Source of the DNA: Paraburkholderia polaris
GTDB taxonomy: Bacteria; Pseudomonadota; Gammaproteobacteria; Burkholderiales; Burkholderiaceae
Length of the DNA: 64,000 nucleotides
Reading direction: 5' to 3'
Assembly (NCBI RefSeq): GCF_012927345.1
Contig: NZ_JABBGJ010000023.1
Span: 83,319 to 147,318 of the forward strand
The translations under genes and the position numbers were made by a program. Below are positions 43,819 to 52,847 of this stretch, piece by piece; the stretch's first letter is position 1, and every line of letters starts with the position of its first letter. Below the pieces are notes generated by a model that did no database searches, had not been told where the DNA came from, and saw nothing but the letters and a program-made list of their open reading frames with translations.

Positions 43819-43913
43819 TCCTCGTGTCCCTCCACAAAATCGGCAAGCCGGTCGAGGCTCGCGGACCAGAAGCGCTCATAGCGGCTGACGTCGCACGGAC
43901 GCCTGTTTGCCGC
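43815..43913 (-). pseudogene. Relic C-terminus of an ArsR-family regulator
   Basis: The 33 codons immediately before the AHSA1 start read as protein typical of ArsR regulators that precede AHSA1 genes: RYERFWSASLDRLADFVE, then a stop whose TGA overlaps the AHSA1 ATG. The frame is closed by a TGA at 43914-43916, and there is no helix-turn-helix region between it and the HAD gene. I read it as a deletion that removed the regulator's DNA-binding part. Confidence 0.7.
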
Positions 43914-43947
43914 TCAGATTGTTCGAGGGCGCCGCATCTCGCAGGCC

Positions 43948-44571
43948 TTACGCCCGCTCGATCAGTCCGTAGCGTTTCAGTTCCGCTGACAACGCCTTCG
44001 CGCTGACAAACTGATAACCCTGCAGGCCGGCGTCGAGTGCGCCCGTGACGTTTGCGTCCGTATCGTCGACGAAGAGCGTTTCGGCCGGGGGAACACCAAG
44101 TTGCTCCACACAGCGAAGATAGGTTTGAGCGGCCGGCTTCGCCGCGCCGAACGCAGCGGACGCATAGACGTGAGGACCGAACAGTTGCGCAACAGGCGGG
44201 TTCAAAAAGTCGATGTGTTCGGTGAGCAGACGGCAGTTGTTGGTGAGCACCGCGATCCGTTGGCGTTCCGCGACTCGTTCGGCAAGCGCGAGTACTTCCG
44301 CGTTCGGCGTGATCGATGCGTAACGCGCGCTCAGCCACTCATCCCGGCTCACCGGATAATTCAGCAGTTCACCGAGCGCGCTCAGATAGTCCTCGTCGCT
44401 GATCTGCCCTGCATCGGCACGGGCTTCGAGCCCTGATCCCCAGATCGCGTGACGCACAGCTTCAGGCGTCTGCCCGGAAATTGCCGCCAGACGATCGACC
44501 CGCGCTGAGCGGTCGTAGTGAGACAGGACGCCCTCCATGTCGAACAGGACCAGCCTGATGGATGCAGTCAT
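43948..44571 (-). CDS. HAD-superfamily hydrolase
   Basis: A 207-residue HAD protein (start ATG 44571; upstream frame not protein-like). Motif I is FDMEGVL: nucleophile Asp11 is present, but the second acid is Glu13 rather than Asp. Motif II LTNN, motif III Lys in AAKPAAQTY and motif IV FVDDTDANV are clear, with a helical cap between. It resembles YihX-type phosphatases. It is just upstream of the ArsR relic, with 34 nt between. Confidence 0.88.
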   Translation of the reverse strand: MTASIRLVLFDMEGVLSHYDRSARVDRLAAISGQTPEAVRHAIWGSGLEARADAGQISDEDYLSALGELLNYPVSRDEWLSARYASITPNAEVLALAERVAERQRIAVLTNNCRLLTEHIDFLNPPVAQLFGPHVYASAAFGAAKPAAQTYLRCVEQLGVPPAETLFVDDTDANVTGALDAGLQGYQFVSAKALSAELKRYGLIERA

Positions 44572-44844
44572 GCTGTCGGCCTCGCATCGAAAGCTTTTAG
44601 AAATGAACAACCCATCCGGCTGTATGCCAGCGGATGACTGTCTGTTTCTATTGTGCCTCGGCTGACCGGCGATGCGATGCCGCGGATGGACGAAAAGAGG
44701 CCAAACGTACGGACGCAAACCGCTGCCGGGCGGAAGCCTCAGGCAACCGGGCCAGCCCACTGAAAAAATTTATTAGATTTGCCGTAAGGATTCGTGCTCT
44801 GCCCCGACTAAAGCCAGCGTAAACTTTTCGGCGAGGGATTTAGT

Positions 44845-45612
44845 GTGAATGATATTAATTTCGAATGTACTGCATGCGGCAAATGCTGCCACGACCTGCG
44901 CGTGGCGCTGACGATTGCCGAGGCCATCGCCTGGCTGGAGCGCGGCGGGCAGATGGAACTCATCTGTGAGGCCATACCGTGGGCCATTGAGCCCGAACCC
45001 GGCAATGCGCAAGCTCAGTACAAACGGGCGCGCTCTTCACCGGCAATGAGCGGAAGCCTGCCGGTGCGCATTTCGATCGTTCTCGCTGCGGCATTCGGCG
45101 GAGCATGTCCCAATCTGGACGCCGACATGCGCTGCCGTATCTATGAAGAAAGACCGCTGGTGTGCCGGATCTATCCGGCTGAAATCAATCCGTTCGTCGA
45201 ACTGGCGCCGGAAAACAAGGCGTGCCCTTCTGACGCGTGGCAGAACAAACCGCTGCAAAGGCAGGGAATCCTTGTTGATGCGACGACCGTCGAACTGGTC
45301 GAGCAGATGCGTCGCGCGAATCAGCTCGAGGCGCCGCTGCGCATGCAGGTATGCCTCGAGTTGGGACTGAACGATGCTGCGCTCGCGAATGAAGGCTTTG
45401 TCATGGTTTCGCCGGATAGCGAAGCGCTGTTGACCGCCCTGCGCCGGATTCACGCCACGTCTGAATCGCAAGAAACCGCCTCACAGTGGACATTCGTTTC
45501 GAATCGCACGGGAACAGTTGAAACGCTCCTATCAGTGGGCGCCGCCGGTCACCTCGCTGAGACCGCGACTGGCGGCAATTCCCGGTATCACGGCTTTTTC
45601 CCGCCCTCGTAG
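44845..45612 (+). CDS. YkgJ-family cysteine cluster protein
   Basis: A 255-residue protein with a GTG start. The N-terminus has the YkgJ motif FECTACGKCCHDLRV (CxxCxxCC), and further cysteines follow in GGACPNLDADMRCRIYEERPLVCRIYP (read in pieces), giving a likely zinc or iron-sulfur site. The C-terminal 100 residues are not recognised. Function unknown. It is followed by the TIGR03118 lipoprotein 181 nt later. Confidence 0.88.
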   Translation: MNDINFECTACGKCCHDLRVALTIAEAIAWLERGGQMELICEAIPWAIEPEPGNAQAQYKRARSSPAMSGSLPVRISIVLAAAFGGACPNLDADMRCRIYEERPLVCRIYPAEINPFVELAPENKACPSDAWQNKPLQRQGILVDATTVELVEQMRRANQLEAPLRMQVCLELGLNDAALANEGFVMVSPDSEALLTALRRIHATSESQETASQWTFVSNRTGTVETLLSVGAAGHLAETATGGNSRYHGFFPPS

Positions 45613-45793
45613 AGCAAAACGACCGGCGCCTTCTCGCCCACAGTTAGGCGCCGCTGCCGCCCATTGATCTGATCGGCGGACAGCGGGGAGTCGCCTCAGA
45701 TCAAATCAAATTGTTCAACCGCCAAAGGAATAAACCCGCCACCCAGCACGTTCAATAACCGCAACGACCATCGGTCATGAGAGAGGTGCGGTC

Positions 45794-46879
45794 ATGAAGT
45801 CTGTGCTTAAGGTATTGAGCGCTGTGGCGGGCAGCGTGGCGTTGATGGGTCTCGTCGCGTGCGGGGGAGGTTCGGGGTCGATCGGCGCGCAATCGTTCAC
45901 TGCTACCACGCTGGTCTCCGATGGCGCAGTCTCCGCGCCACACACCGACCCGAATCTGAAAAACGCATGGGGCATCGCGTTCAATCCAAAAGGCTTCGTC
46001 TGGGTCGCCGATAACGGGACTTCTGTCGCCACGCTCTACGATGGCAACGGCGTGCCGCAATCCTTGATCGTCAGCATTCCGAATGGAATCAGTGGCCCGG
46101 CGAATCCGACTGGCATCGTGTTCAACGGTACGACGGATTTCACGGTCACTCAGGGTGGCAAGACCGGAGTGGGCGCGTTTATCTTTTCCGGTGAAGGTGG
46201 CACGATCACCGCCTGGGCGCCGGCAGTCGCGCCCACATCCGCGATCGTTATGTTCGACAGCGGGAGTGGTGGCGCTGTCTACAAGGGGCTCGCCCTCGCC
46301 AGCAATGGCACGGCGAACTTTCTCTATGCCACCGACTTCCACAACAACAAGATCGACGTGTTCGACAAGAACTTCGCGAAGGTCGCGATGCCCAGCAAGT
46401 TTCAGGACGCTTCGCTGCCGACAGGCTTTGCGCCGTTCGGCATTCAGGTAATCGGCGCAAAGCTTTTCGTGACCTACGCCAAACAGGACGCAGTCGCGCA
46501 TGACAATCTCGACGGTCCAGGGCTTGGTTTCGTCGACGTATTCGATACGGCAGGCAATCTACTGCAGCGCTTCGCGTCGGCCGGTCCGCTGAACGCGCCG
46601 TGGGGCGTTGCACAGGCGCCGGGCAACTTCGGCCGCTTCAGCGGCGACGTACTGATCGGCAATTTCGGCGACGGCACGATCAATGCTTTTGATCCGGCAA
46701 GCGGGCAATCCCTCGGCACCGTCAACCTGTCAAACGGAACCACGTTCGTGCAACACGGGCTTTGGGGTATCGCGTTCGGCAACGGGCTCGATAATCAGCC
46801 CGTCAACACGCTGTTTTTTGCTGCGGGGCCTAATGATGAAGCAGACGGGGTCTATGGGCGCATCGACGTGAAAATGTGA
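45794..46879 (+). CDS. TIGR03118 family lipoprotein
   Basis: A 361-residue protein with a signal ending in lipobox LVAC (then GGGS). The rest is an NHL-like beta-propeller family I recall as TIGR03118: repeated ADNGTS, GIVFNGTTDF, GVAQAPGNFG and LLIGNFGDGT blades. Function is unknown; it is probably tethered to the outer membrane. The ATG follows GAGAGGTG. Confidence 0.85.
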   Translation: MKSVLKVLSAVAGSVALMGLVACGGGSGSIGAQSFTATTLVSDGAVSAPHTDPNLKNAWGIAFNPKGFVWVADNGTSVATLYDGNGVPQSLIVSIPNGISGPANPTGIVFNGTTDFTVTQGGKTGVGAFIFSGEGGTITAWAPAVAPTSAIVMFDSGSGGAVYKGLALASNGTANFLYATDFHNNKIDVFDKNFAKVAMPSKFQDASLPTGFAPFGIQVIGAKLFVTYAKQDAVAHDNLDGPGLGFVDVFDTAGNLLQRFASAGPLNAPWGVAQAPGNFGRFSGDVLIGNFGDGTINAFDPASGQSLGTVNLSNGTTFVQHGLWGIAFGNGLDNQPVNTLFFAAGPNDEADGVYGRIDVKM

Positions 46880-46984
46880 ACAGCACGGCACGGCGTGCGT
46901 TGGCGGCGAAGCGGCGAACGCACGCTCGCGCTGTGCCGCCACGCCGCGCGGTTTAGCACTTGCCATGAGCCGCGGCATGATCGG

Positions 46985-47959
46985 CTAACTCTTCGCGCTG
47001 CGCAAGGCGCAAGCAGACAGCGTGACGAGACGTTCCACACTCAGCAAGCGGGCGATGCGTTTCAACGCGTGGCGCACGCGGCCGCGCAAATGCGCCACGC
47101 GCATATGGCGCCAGAAACGGTCCGGCACAAAGTCGGCGAAACGCGCCTCTTTTTCCAGCAACGCCTTGCCGCCTGGTAAATGGACGAACGAACAGCAGCG
47201 AAACCAGCGCACGTCGCGATAATTATTGCCGGGCCAATGACGGCCGACTGCCTGATAGGCGCCCACCTCGATCAAGCCCTGGCCTTCGTCGGCCAGCACA
47301 TTGAGTGCCGCCGAAATGAACGCTTCGTCGCCGTGATGTCGCAGGCGCTCGATTTCGGCGATATAGCGCGCGTAACTGGCGCGAGCGCACGGTACCAGCC
47401 GGCGTAATGCAGCGGGCGTCGCCAGCAGAAACTCGCCGCCATACCAGCGCGGATTTCTGAGCCGCCGATCCGCCACGATTTCCAGATCCGCGACAACACG
47501 TTCACTGCCGTACGGCGGAAATACCTGATCCGAAATATCGAATGCGCCGAGCCCTGCTTCAGCGCAGCGCTCGATCAGATCCGGCGCAAGCGGAAGCAAC
47601 GCGACCATGTCGGCGTCGAGGAGCAACAGCATCGTGTCGGCGGGCAGCGAATCGGCCATCTGGTCCATCAGATCCAGCTTGAAATGCGCGGCGTAGAACG
47701 ACGTATTCTTCGGCAACTCGATCGTCGCCTTCAACGTCATCAGCGCCGGCCGGCGCTCCGGCGCCATGCTTTCGAGCCGTTGCGCGACCAGCGCCGGTGC
47801 GTTGGTCATGATGGTCAGCCTCGGCATGCCAACTTGCCGCAAGCTGTTATTCAGGCAGATCGCCTGACTCACGTACGATAGCGGATCGCGATTCCTCGAG
47901 TTGGGACCCGGGCTCGCGTCGACATCCACATAAACCAGCGTGCAAGGAAAAAGATTCAC
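46985..47959 (-). CDS. Glycosyltransferase-like protein, unassigned
   Basis: About 324 residues from the GTG at 47959, chosen for its AGGAG site; the longer frame upstream is not protein-like. A DAD motif (LLLLDADMVAL) near residue 120, and a region with GDEAFISAALN, resemble GT-A glycosyltransferases that handle nucleotide sugars with a divalent metal. There is no signal peptide. I do not recognise the exact family. The sigma-54 activator gene lies directly upstream on the same strand, separated by 382 bp. Confidence 0.6.
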   Translation of the reverse strand: MNLFPCTLVYVDVDASPGPNSRNRDPLSYVSQAICLNNSLRQVGMPRLTIMTNAPALVAQRLESMAPERRPALMTLKATIELPKNTSFYAAHFKLDLMDQMADSLPADTMLLLLDADMVALLPLAPDLIERCAEAGLGAFDISDQVFPPYGSERVVADLEIVADRRLRNPRWYGGEFLLATPAALRRLVPCARASYARYIAEIERLRHHGDEAFISAALNVLADEGQGLIEVGAYQAVGRHWPGNNYRDVRWFRCCSFVHLPGGKALLEKEARFADFVPDRFWRHMRVAHLRGRVRHALKRIARLLSVERLVTLSACALRSAKS

Positions 47960-48341
47960 GTTGCTCCTCACCAGGCGTGAGAGACGGTTCGCTTTTTCCA
48001 GCGCTGCCGTGATCGTTCGCGGATTGATCCGCGTGTCCTTTCGTGGGGTAAGGCAAAAGCCCGCGCGAGGCGCGCGGCCGTCGTGCCGCGGCGCGCACCT
48101 TCGGGGCGTCACGCTCGAGTCGGGTGAGCTGATCTGCGGCGATGGAGTCGGATGAACCGGGGCGCAGGTATCAGGTATGAGCTATCGTTTCACGTCCGTG
48201 CATTGCCTTTCCGCCAAAATTCAGCAAGACGCAACGCGGGTCCCGTCAATCGGCTTTCGGCCGGTCGAAAATACGCGACGCTATCCGGCGTTTTAACATT
48301 TGAGTGAACAAGTTACCTGACTGCTGCGCGCGATTTTCGCG
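47960..48341. other. Intergenic region upstream of the glycosyltransferase gene
   Basis: 382 bp without a convincing gene. It should hold the promoter of the glycosyltransferase-like gene. A loose -24/-12-like match (CGGGAC-N5-TTGCG, minus strand, 48230-48245) lies 272 nt before the start and is too weak to call. Confidence 0.5.
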
Positions 48342-49706
48342 TCAACTTTCAGCACCGCTGCCTTCTCCGTCTCGCATACCGTACGAGCCGAGCAAACGGT
48401 ACAGCGTCGTGCGTGAAATGCTGAGCTCGCGCGCGGCGTCGCCAAGCCGCCCGCGATGGCGCAGCAGCGCGAGTTCGATGGCCTGCCGCTCCGCTGTCTC
48501 GCGTGCCTGGGCGAGGGTCACGCGCACTGCCGAGACGTGCTCGGAGAGTTCAAGGTCGTCCGCGCTGATCGTTCGCCCTTCCGACATCACAATGGCGCGA
48601 CGAACCCGGTTGATCAGTTCCCGCACATTGCCGGGCCAATCGTATTGATGCATCGCTGCAATCGCGTCCGGGGAAAAACCGTACAGCCGGCGGCTCGCAT
48701 CCTTCCTGTAACGATCCAGCGTGTGTAGCGCGAGCAGTTCGATGTCCTTGCCGCGCGCGCGAAGCGGCGGCTCGTCGATTCTCAGTACGCACAAGCGGTG
48801 ATACAGGTCCGCGCGGAAACGCCCGTCTTCGATCGCGGCCTCCATATCGACGTGGGTGGCGGAAATGATGCGCACGTCGACCTTGATCGAACCGTTGCCG
48901 CCCAGGCGGTCGATGGTGCTTTCCTGTAGGAAGCGCAACAGGCTCGCCTGACTCTCGAACGGCAGATCGCCGATTTCATCGAGAAAAACGGTGCCGCCGT
49001 GAGCGGCTTCGACGCGCCCTATTCTGCGTTGACCCGCGCCCGTGAACGCACCGCGCTCGTAGCCGAACAACTCTGACTGCAACAGATTCGGCGGAATCGC
49101 ACCGCAGTTGATGGCGACGAACGGCGCGTCACGACGCGGCGAGTGCGCGTGAATCGCCGCGGCTGTCAGCTCCTTGCCCGTACCGGATTCACCGGAGATG
49201 AAAACGGGTGCGTCGTTTGTCGCGACTTTGCGGATCGAGAGGAATAACGCGAGCATGGCATCGCAGGTGCCGATCATCTCGCCCTCTGCCGTGGACGTAT
49301 CGACGTATACGGGCTCGACGAGCGAGATCATGCCGCAGGCATGCCCTACCGTATCGGCAATCCGGGCGTTCGCAGCGGGGAGCGTCACGTAATCGAAGCA
49401 GTAGTCGCGCACCAGCCGGCGTAAGGAGGCGTCATTAAGCTCCGGCTCCGCGATCATCGCCACCCAGCCGACGTTCGGCATCGCCAGGCAGGCTTCCAGC
49501 GGAGCAATGTCACGGGAGTCGAACACGCTCGACAGATCGACCAGGCCGGCCGCCAGCGAGCCGTCATCCATGGCTCGCCGTACGTCATGAACGGAGCCGA
49601 TGACTTCAACCGCCCAATCGCGTTCCTCAAAACTCGCCAATAGATCCGGGGAAGGATCGTGCGTGAAGTAGATGACGCGCCGCGTAATGGCCTTAATTTT
49701 CTGCAT
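48342..49706 (-). CDS. Sigma-54-dependent activator (VpsR-like)
   Basis: About 454 residues from the ATG at 49706 (longer starts are possible). The N-terminal 130 residues resemble an atypical receiver domain, as in Vibrio VpsR. The AAA+ domain has Walker A GESGTGKE, the sigma-54-contacting GAFTGA loop and Walker B VFLDEIGDL. A Fis-type HTH (LGDAARELSISRTTLYRLL) ends the protein. It should open promoters of the -24/-12 type. VpsR-like regulators often govern exopolysaccharide genes, and the gene next door looks like a glycosyltransferase. Confidence 0.9.
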   Translation of the reverse strand: MQKIKAITRRVIYFTHDPSPDLLASFEERDWAVEVIGSVHDVRRAMDDGSLAAGLVDLSSVFDSRDIAPLEACLAMPNVGWVAMIAEPELNDASLRRLVRDYCFDYVTLPAANARIADTVGHACGMISLVEPVYVDTSTAEGEMIGTCDAMLALFLSIRKVATNDAPVFISGESGTGKELTAAAIHAHSPRRDAPFVAINCGAIPPNLLQSELFGYERGAFTGAGQRRIGRVEAAHGGTVFLDEIGDLPFESQASLLRFLQESTIDRLGGNGSIKVDVRIISATHVDMEAAIEDGRFRADLYHRLCVLRIDEPPLRARGKDIELLALHTLDRYRKDASRRLYGFSPDAIAAMHQYDWPGNVRELINRVRRAIVMSEGRTISADDLELSEHVSAVRVTLAQARETAERQAIELALLRHRGRLGDAARELSISRTTLYRLLGSYGMRDGEGSGAES

Positions 49707-50159
49707 TGTTTTTTGTTTTCCCGCAGAGCCTGCGCTGAGACGCATTGCGTTCAGGTCCGGGCGCTTTAACATCCCTCGATCATACGTGGCTGCAGGACCG
49801 CCGCGGTCAGCCCTGACCAAATTTGATATTTGAATCTGGCGTGGCTATCGACCATGTTGTCTAGTCAAATTGACCGCAAAAATTCTATTGAAGCGATCTG
49901 ATGGAGATCGCCGCAGAGACGACGGCCACGCCTAAACCGTAAGATTAGTAAGCGTTATCGACCAAATATGAAACGACATGACATCTCGGGTAAACGATCA
50001 GAAAGTTAACTTGTCTAGACATTTTGAATCGCATAAAGTCTCTCCTGATCGCTAGCCGCCGTCCGGCGTCGGCGATCGGGAGACCCGGGAGGCTTCGCCC
50101 GGTCGATTGTCCAGTGTTGGCGCCACGCGAATCACGCGCGCCACGGTAAGAGGATTTCC
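49707..50159. other. Intergenic region between divergent genes, 453 bp
   Basis: Separates the sigma-54 activator (minus) from the NCS1 permease (plus). It holds a perfect palindrome TGTCTAGACA at 50012-50021 and a related TTGTCTAGTCAA at 49857-49868, both fitting GntR/HutC-type GTxTAxAC half-site logic. No gene was seen. Confidence 0.55.
50012..50021. promoter_or_regulatory. HutC/GntR-type operator candidate
   Basis: The palindrome TGTCTAGACA contains GTCTAGAC, matching the GT-N-TA-N-AC core known for HutC-subfamily GntR operators. It lies 139 nt before the NCS1 permease start. A second, imperfect copy is at 49857-49868. No GntR gene is in the window. Confidence 0.4.
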
Positions 50160-51605
50160 ATGTCTGCATCCCATGGCGGCGCGCGCCCTCGCGTGATCGC
50201 CGAGCGTCGCACCATCGACTACATTCCCGACAACGAACGGCACGGCGGCCTCTTCAGTCAGTTCACGCTATGGCTCGCCGCCAATCTGCAAATAACCGCC
50301 ATCGTCACCGGGGCGCTCGCCGTGGTGCTGGGTGGCGACGTGTTCTGGTCGCTGATCGGCTTGCTGATCGGCCAGATCATCGGCGGTGGCGTGATGGCGC
50401 TGCACGGCGCGCAAGGTCCGCAACTCGGCCTGCCGCAAATGATCTCGAGCCGTGTGCAGTTCGGCGTGTACGGCGCGGTGATTCCGATCGTGCTGGTATG
50501 TCTCATGTATGTGGGCTTCTCCGCAAGCGGTTCGGTACTGGCGGGTCAGGCCGTCGCGCAACTGCTGAACGTGAACGACGCAGTCGGGATCGTCGTGTTC
50601 ACCGCGGTCATCGTGATCTTCACGGTGATCGGTTATCGCGTGATTCACGTGGTGGGACGGATCGCCAGCGTGGTCGGCGTGCTTGCATTCGTCTACATGT
50701 TTGCGCAACTGCTGATCGGCCACGATATCTCGGCGCTGCTCGCGAATCGTCACTTCACGCTCAGCAGCTTCCTGCTGTCCATGTCGCTGTCGGCTTCGTG
50801 GCAGATCGCGTTTGGCCCCTACGTGGCCGACTATTCGCGCTATCTGCCTCGTTCTACGTCACCGCGCAAAACGTTCTGGGCCATCGCGCTCGGCGCGGTG
50901 ATCGGCGCGCAGGTCTCGATGGTGTTCGGCGTGTTCGCCGCCGCGCTCGCCGGCAAACAGTTCTCGGGCCATGAGGTGTCGTTCGTGGTCGGCTTGGGCG
51001 CGACGGGCACGATCGCCGCGCTGCTCTACATCGCGATCGCCTTCGGCAAGATCACCATCACCACGCTGAACGCGTACGGCAGCGTGATGTCGATCGCCAC
51101 CGTGATCAGCGGCTTTCGCGGCGACCGGAGCTTGTCGCAGCGCAGCAGGCTCTTCTACATCCTGGGCATGGTCGGTCTCGCGATGTGGCTTGCGCTGGCC
51201 GGACGCCACGCTTTCCTGAAGGAGTTCTCGTCGTTCATCCTGTTCCTGCTGGCCTTCTTTACGCCCTGGAGCGCGATCAATCTCGTCGACTACTACTTCA
51301 TCACCCGCGATCGCTACGACGTCCCGGCGCTCTACGATCCGAATGGCCGCTACGGCCGTTGGAACGTGACCGGCATCCTCGTCTATGTGGTTGGCGTGCT
51401 TGTCCAACTGCCGTTTATTTCCAGCGCGTTTTATACCGGCCCGTTCGTCGATATGCTCGATGGCACCGACATATCCTGGATCGTCGGGCTGATCGTGCCT
51501 GCCGTGCTGTATTTCGTCGCAGCACGCCGCACCGCGCACCACGCGCCCAGCCATCTGATCCTGCCTGCCGAGACCGCGCGCGCTGCCGAGCTGGTCTCGA
51601 AGTAA
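50160..51605 (+). CDS. NCS1-family nucleobase permease
   Basis: A 481-residue transporter with about 12 TMs and the NCS1 (cytosine/purine/allantoin) family features: the N-terminal TPIPxxxR-like start replaced by IDYIPDNERHGG, then GLPQMISSRVQFG and a VDYY motif near NLVDYYFITR. It should import a nucleobase or related ring compound with a cation. The porin encoded 124 nt downstream may supply passage across the outer membrane. A candidate HutC-type operator lies upstream. Confidence 0.92.
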   Translation: MSASHGGARPRVIAERRTIDYIPDNERHGGLFSQFTLWLAANLQITAIVTGALAVVLGGDVFWSLIGLLIGQIIGGGVMALHGAQGPQLGLPQMISSRVQFGVYGAVIPIVLVCLMYVGFSASGSVLAGQAVAQLLNVNDAVGIVVFTAVIVIFTVIGYRVIHVVGRIASVVGVLAFVYMFAQLLIGHDISALLANRHFTLSSFLLSMSLSASWQIAFGPYVADYSRYLPRSTSPRKTFWAIALGAVIGAQVSMVFGVFAAALAGKQFSGHEVSFVVGLGATGTIAALLYIAIAFGKITITTLNAYGSVMSIATVISGFRGDRSLSQRSRLFYILGMVGLAMWLALAGRHAFLKEFSSFILFLLAFFTPWSAINLVDYYFITRDRYDVPALYDPNGRYGRWNVTGILVYVVGVLVQLPFISSAFYTGPFVDMLDGTDISWIVGLIVPAVLYFVAARRTAHHAPSHLILPAETARAAELVSK

Positions 51606-51728
51606 ACCGGCGCGGCGCATTCCGCGCCGCGCATCCCTGAATTCACCGTTGCGCTGCCGCGCTCGCACTTCGTGCGAACGCGACGGCGTACGCATGTCTA
51701 TCGCCAATCAAAACAAGGACAATCCAGC

Positions 51729-52745
51729 ATGGTCATCAAGGCGGCATGTGTCGGCTCGCTCGCACTCCTCTCGCAATGCGCATTCGCACAGGATGGTGTC
51801 ACCCTGTACGGGCTCGTCGACGAATTCGCCCAATACGTCAACACGGGCAACGGCTACACCGCGGCACTCGGTTCGAGTGGCCAATGGGCAAGCCGGATCG
51901 GCCTGAAGGGCAGCGAGGATATCGGCGGCGGCAATCAGATCAGGTTCGTGCTGGAAAACGGCTTCAATCCGACCGACGGCTCGCTCGCGCAAGCCAATAC
52001 GATGTTCAACCGGCAAGCGTGGATCGGCGTGTCGGGTGCGTGGGGACAGGTGCGAGTCGGCCGGCAGAACTCGCCGGTATTCATCGACCAAAGCGGACAG
52101 GACGCGTTCGCCGGTGTCACTCAGGCATCCGGCATGGATAACCTGACCACCTTCGCATTTCGCACCAGCAACACGATCTCGTACATGACGCCGGAGTTCG
52201 GCGGCTTTCAGGCGGGCGCGTACATTGGCTTGGGCGATGCCGGCGGTTTTCGCTCCGCCGGTTCGAGCTATCAGTTCGATGTGACCTACGAGCACGGTCC
52301 CTTTGCGGCGTTCGTCGCGGGACAATGGCTCAAGAATGCGGGCGATACCACGACCGATCATTCAATTCTCGCGGGCGCGTCGTACACCATCGGCAGTGCA
52401 ACGGTGTACGGCGGCTATTCCGATTCGAAGTGGGACGATATCGGCATCGACACGCGCGTGTATGGTTTATCTGCGAAATATCAGTTAAACCCGGTGAGCT
52501 ACGTGTCGCTAGGCTATGCGATTCTGCGCGACAGGACCTCGCAGAACAATAACGCGGATCAACTCGGCCTGATGGTCGAATACGACGTTTCGAAGCGCAC
52601 CAACGTGTATGGCGCGCTCTCATTCCTGCGCAATCGTAACCAGGCCGAATACACATTGGCCGGGGCCGCGAACGCGGGCCTGCCGTTGGCCTACCCGGGC
52701 GCGGATGCGCGCGGCCTACAGGTCGGCGTGGTGCATCGGTTCTAA
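51729..52745 (+). CDS. Gram-negative porin
   Basis: A 338-residue outer-membrane porin. The signal peptide is short (about residues 1-20, AFAQ); the mature start DGVTLYGLVDEF and the GLKGSEDIGGGNQIRFVLE segment identify a Burkholderia-type trimeric porin, ending in HRF. It follows the NCS1 permease on the same strand and may serve the same substrate. A strong hairpin follows the stop. Confidence 0.92.
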   Translation: MVIKAACVGSLALLSQCAFAQDGVTLYGLVDEFAQYVNTGNGYTAALGSSGQWASRIGLKGSEDIGGGNQIRFVLENGFNPTDGSLAQANTMFNRQAWIGVSGAWGQVRVGRQNSPVFIDQSGQDAFAGVTQASGMDNLTTFAFRTSNTISYMTPEFGGFQAGAYIGLGDAGGFRSAGSSYQFDVTYEHGPFAAFVAGQWLKNAGDTTTDHSILAGASYTIGSATVYGGYSDSKWDDIGIDTRVYGLSAKYQLNPVSYVSLGYAILRDRTSQNNNADQLGLMVEYDVSKRTNVYGALSFLRNRNQAEYTLAGAANAGLPLAYPGADARGLQVGVVHRF

Positions 52746-52808
52746 CAGGCGCTTGCGGCAAGCATAAATGCGGAGCAGGAGGCGCATCGGCATCGATATC
52801 GATATCGA

Positions 52809-52829
52809 GCCGGCGCCTCGTGCGCCGGC
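52809..52829. terminator. Hairpin between converging genes
   Basis: A perfect 8-bp GC stem (GCCGGCGC and its complement) with a 5-nt loop lies between the porin and the epoxide hydrolase, preceded by a GATATC triple repeat. It could end transcripts from both sides. Confidence 0.65.
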
Positions 52830-52847
52830 ACTCTGGAGTCGACGCGC

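Noticed and set aside
42386..44338. 650-codon open frame on the minus strand
   Set aside because: It is antisense to the SDR gene and crosses AHSA1 and HAD genes; the composition is Arg/Gly-rich shadow and there is no domain.
48230..48245. Sigma-54 promoter for the glycosyltransferase gene
   Set aside because: Two mismatches in the -24 box, TTGCG at -12 and 272 nt from the start; too weak.
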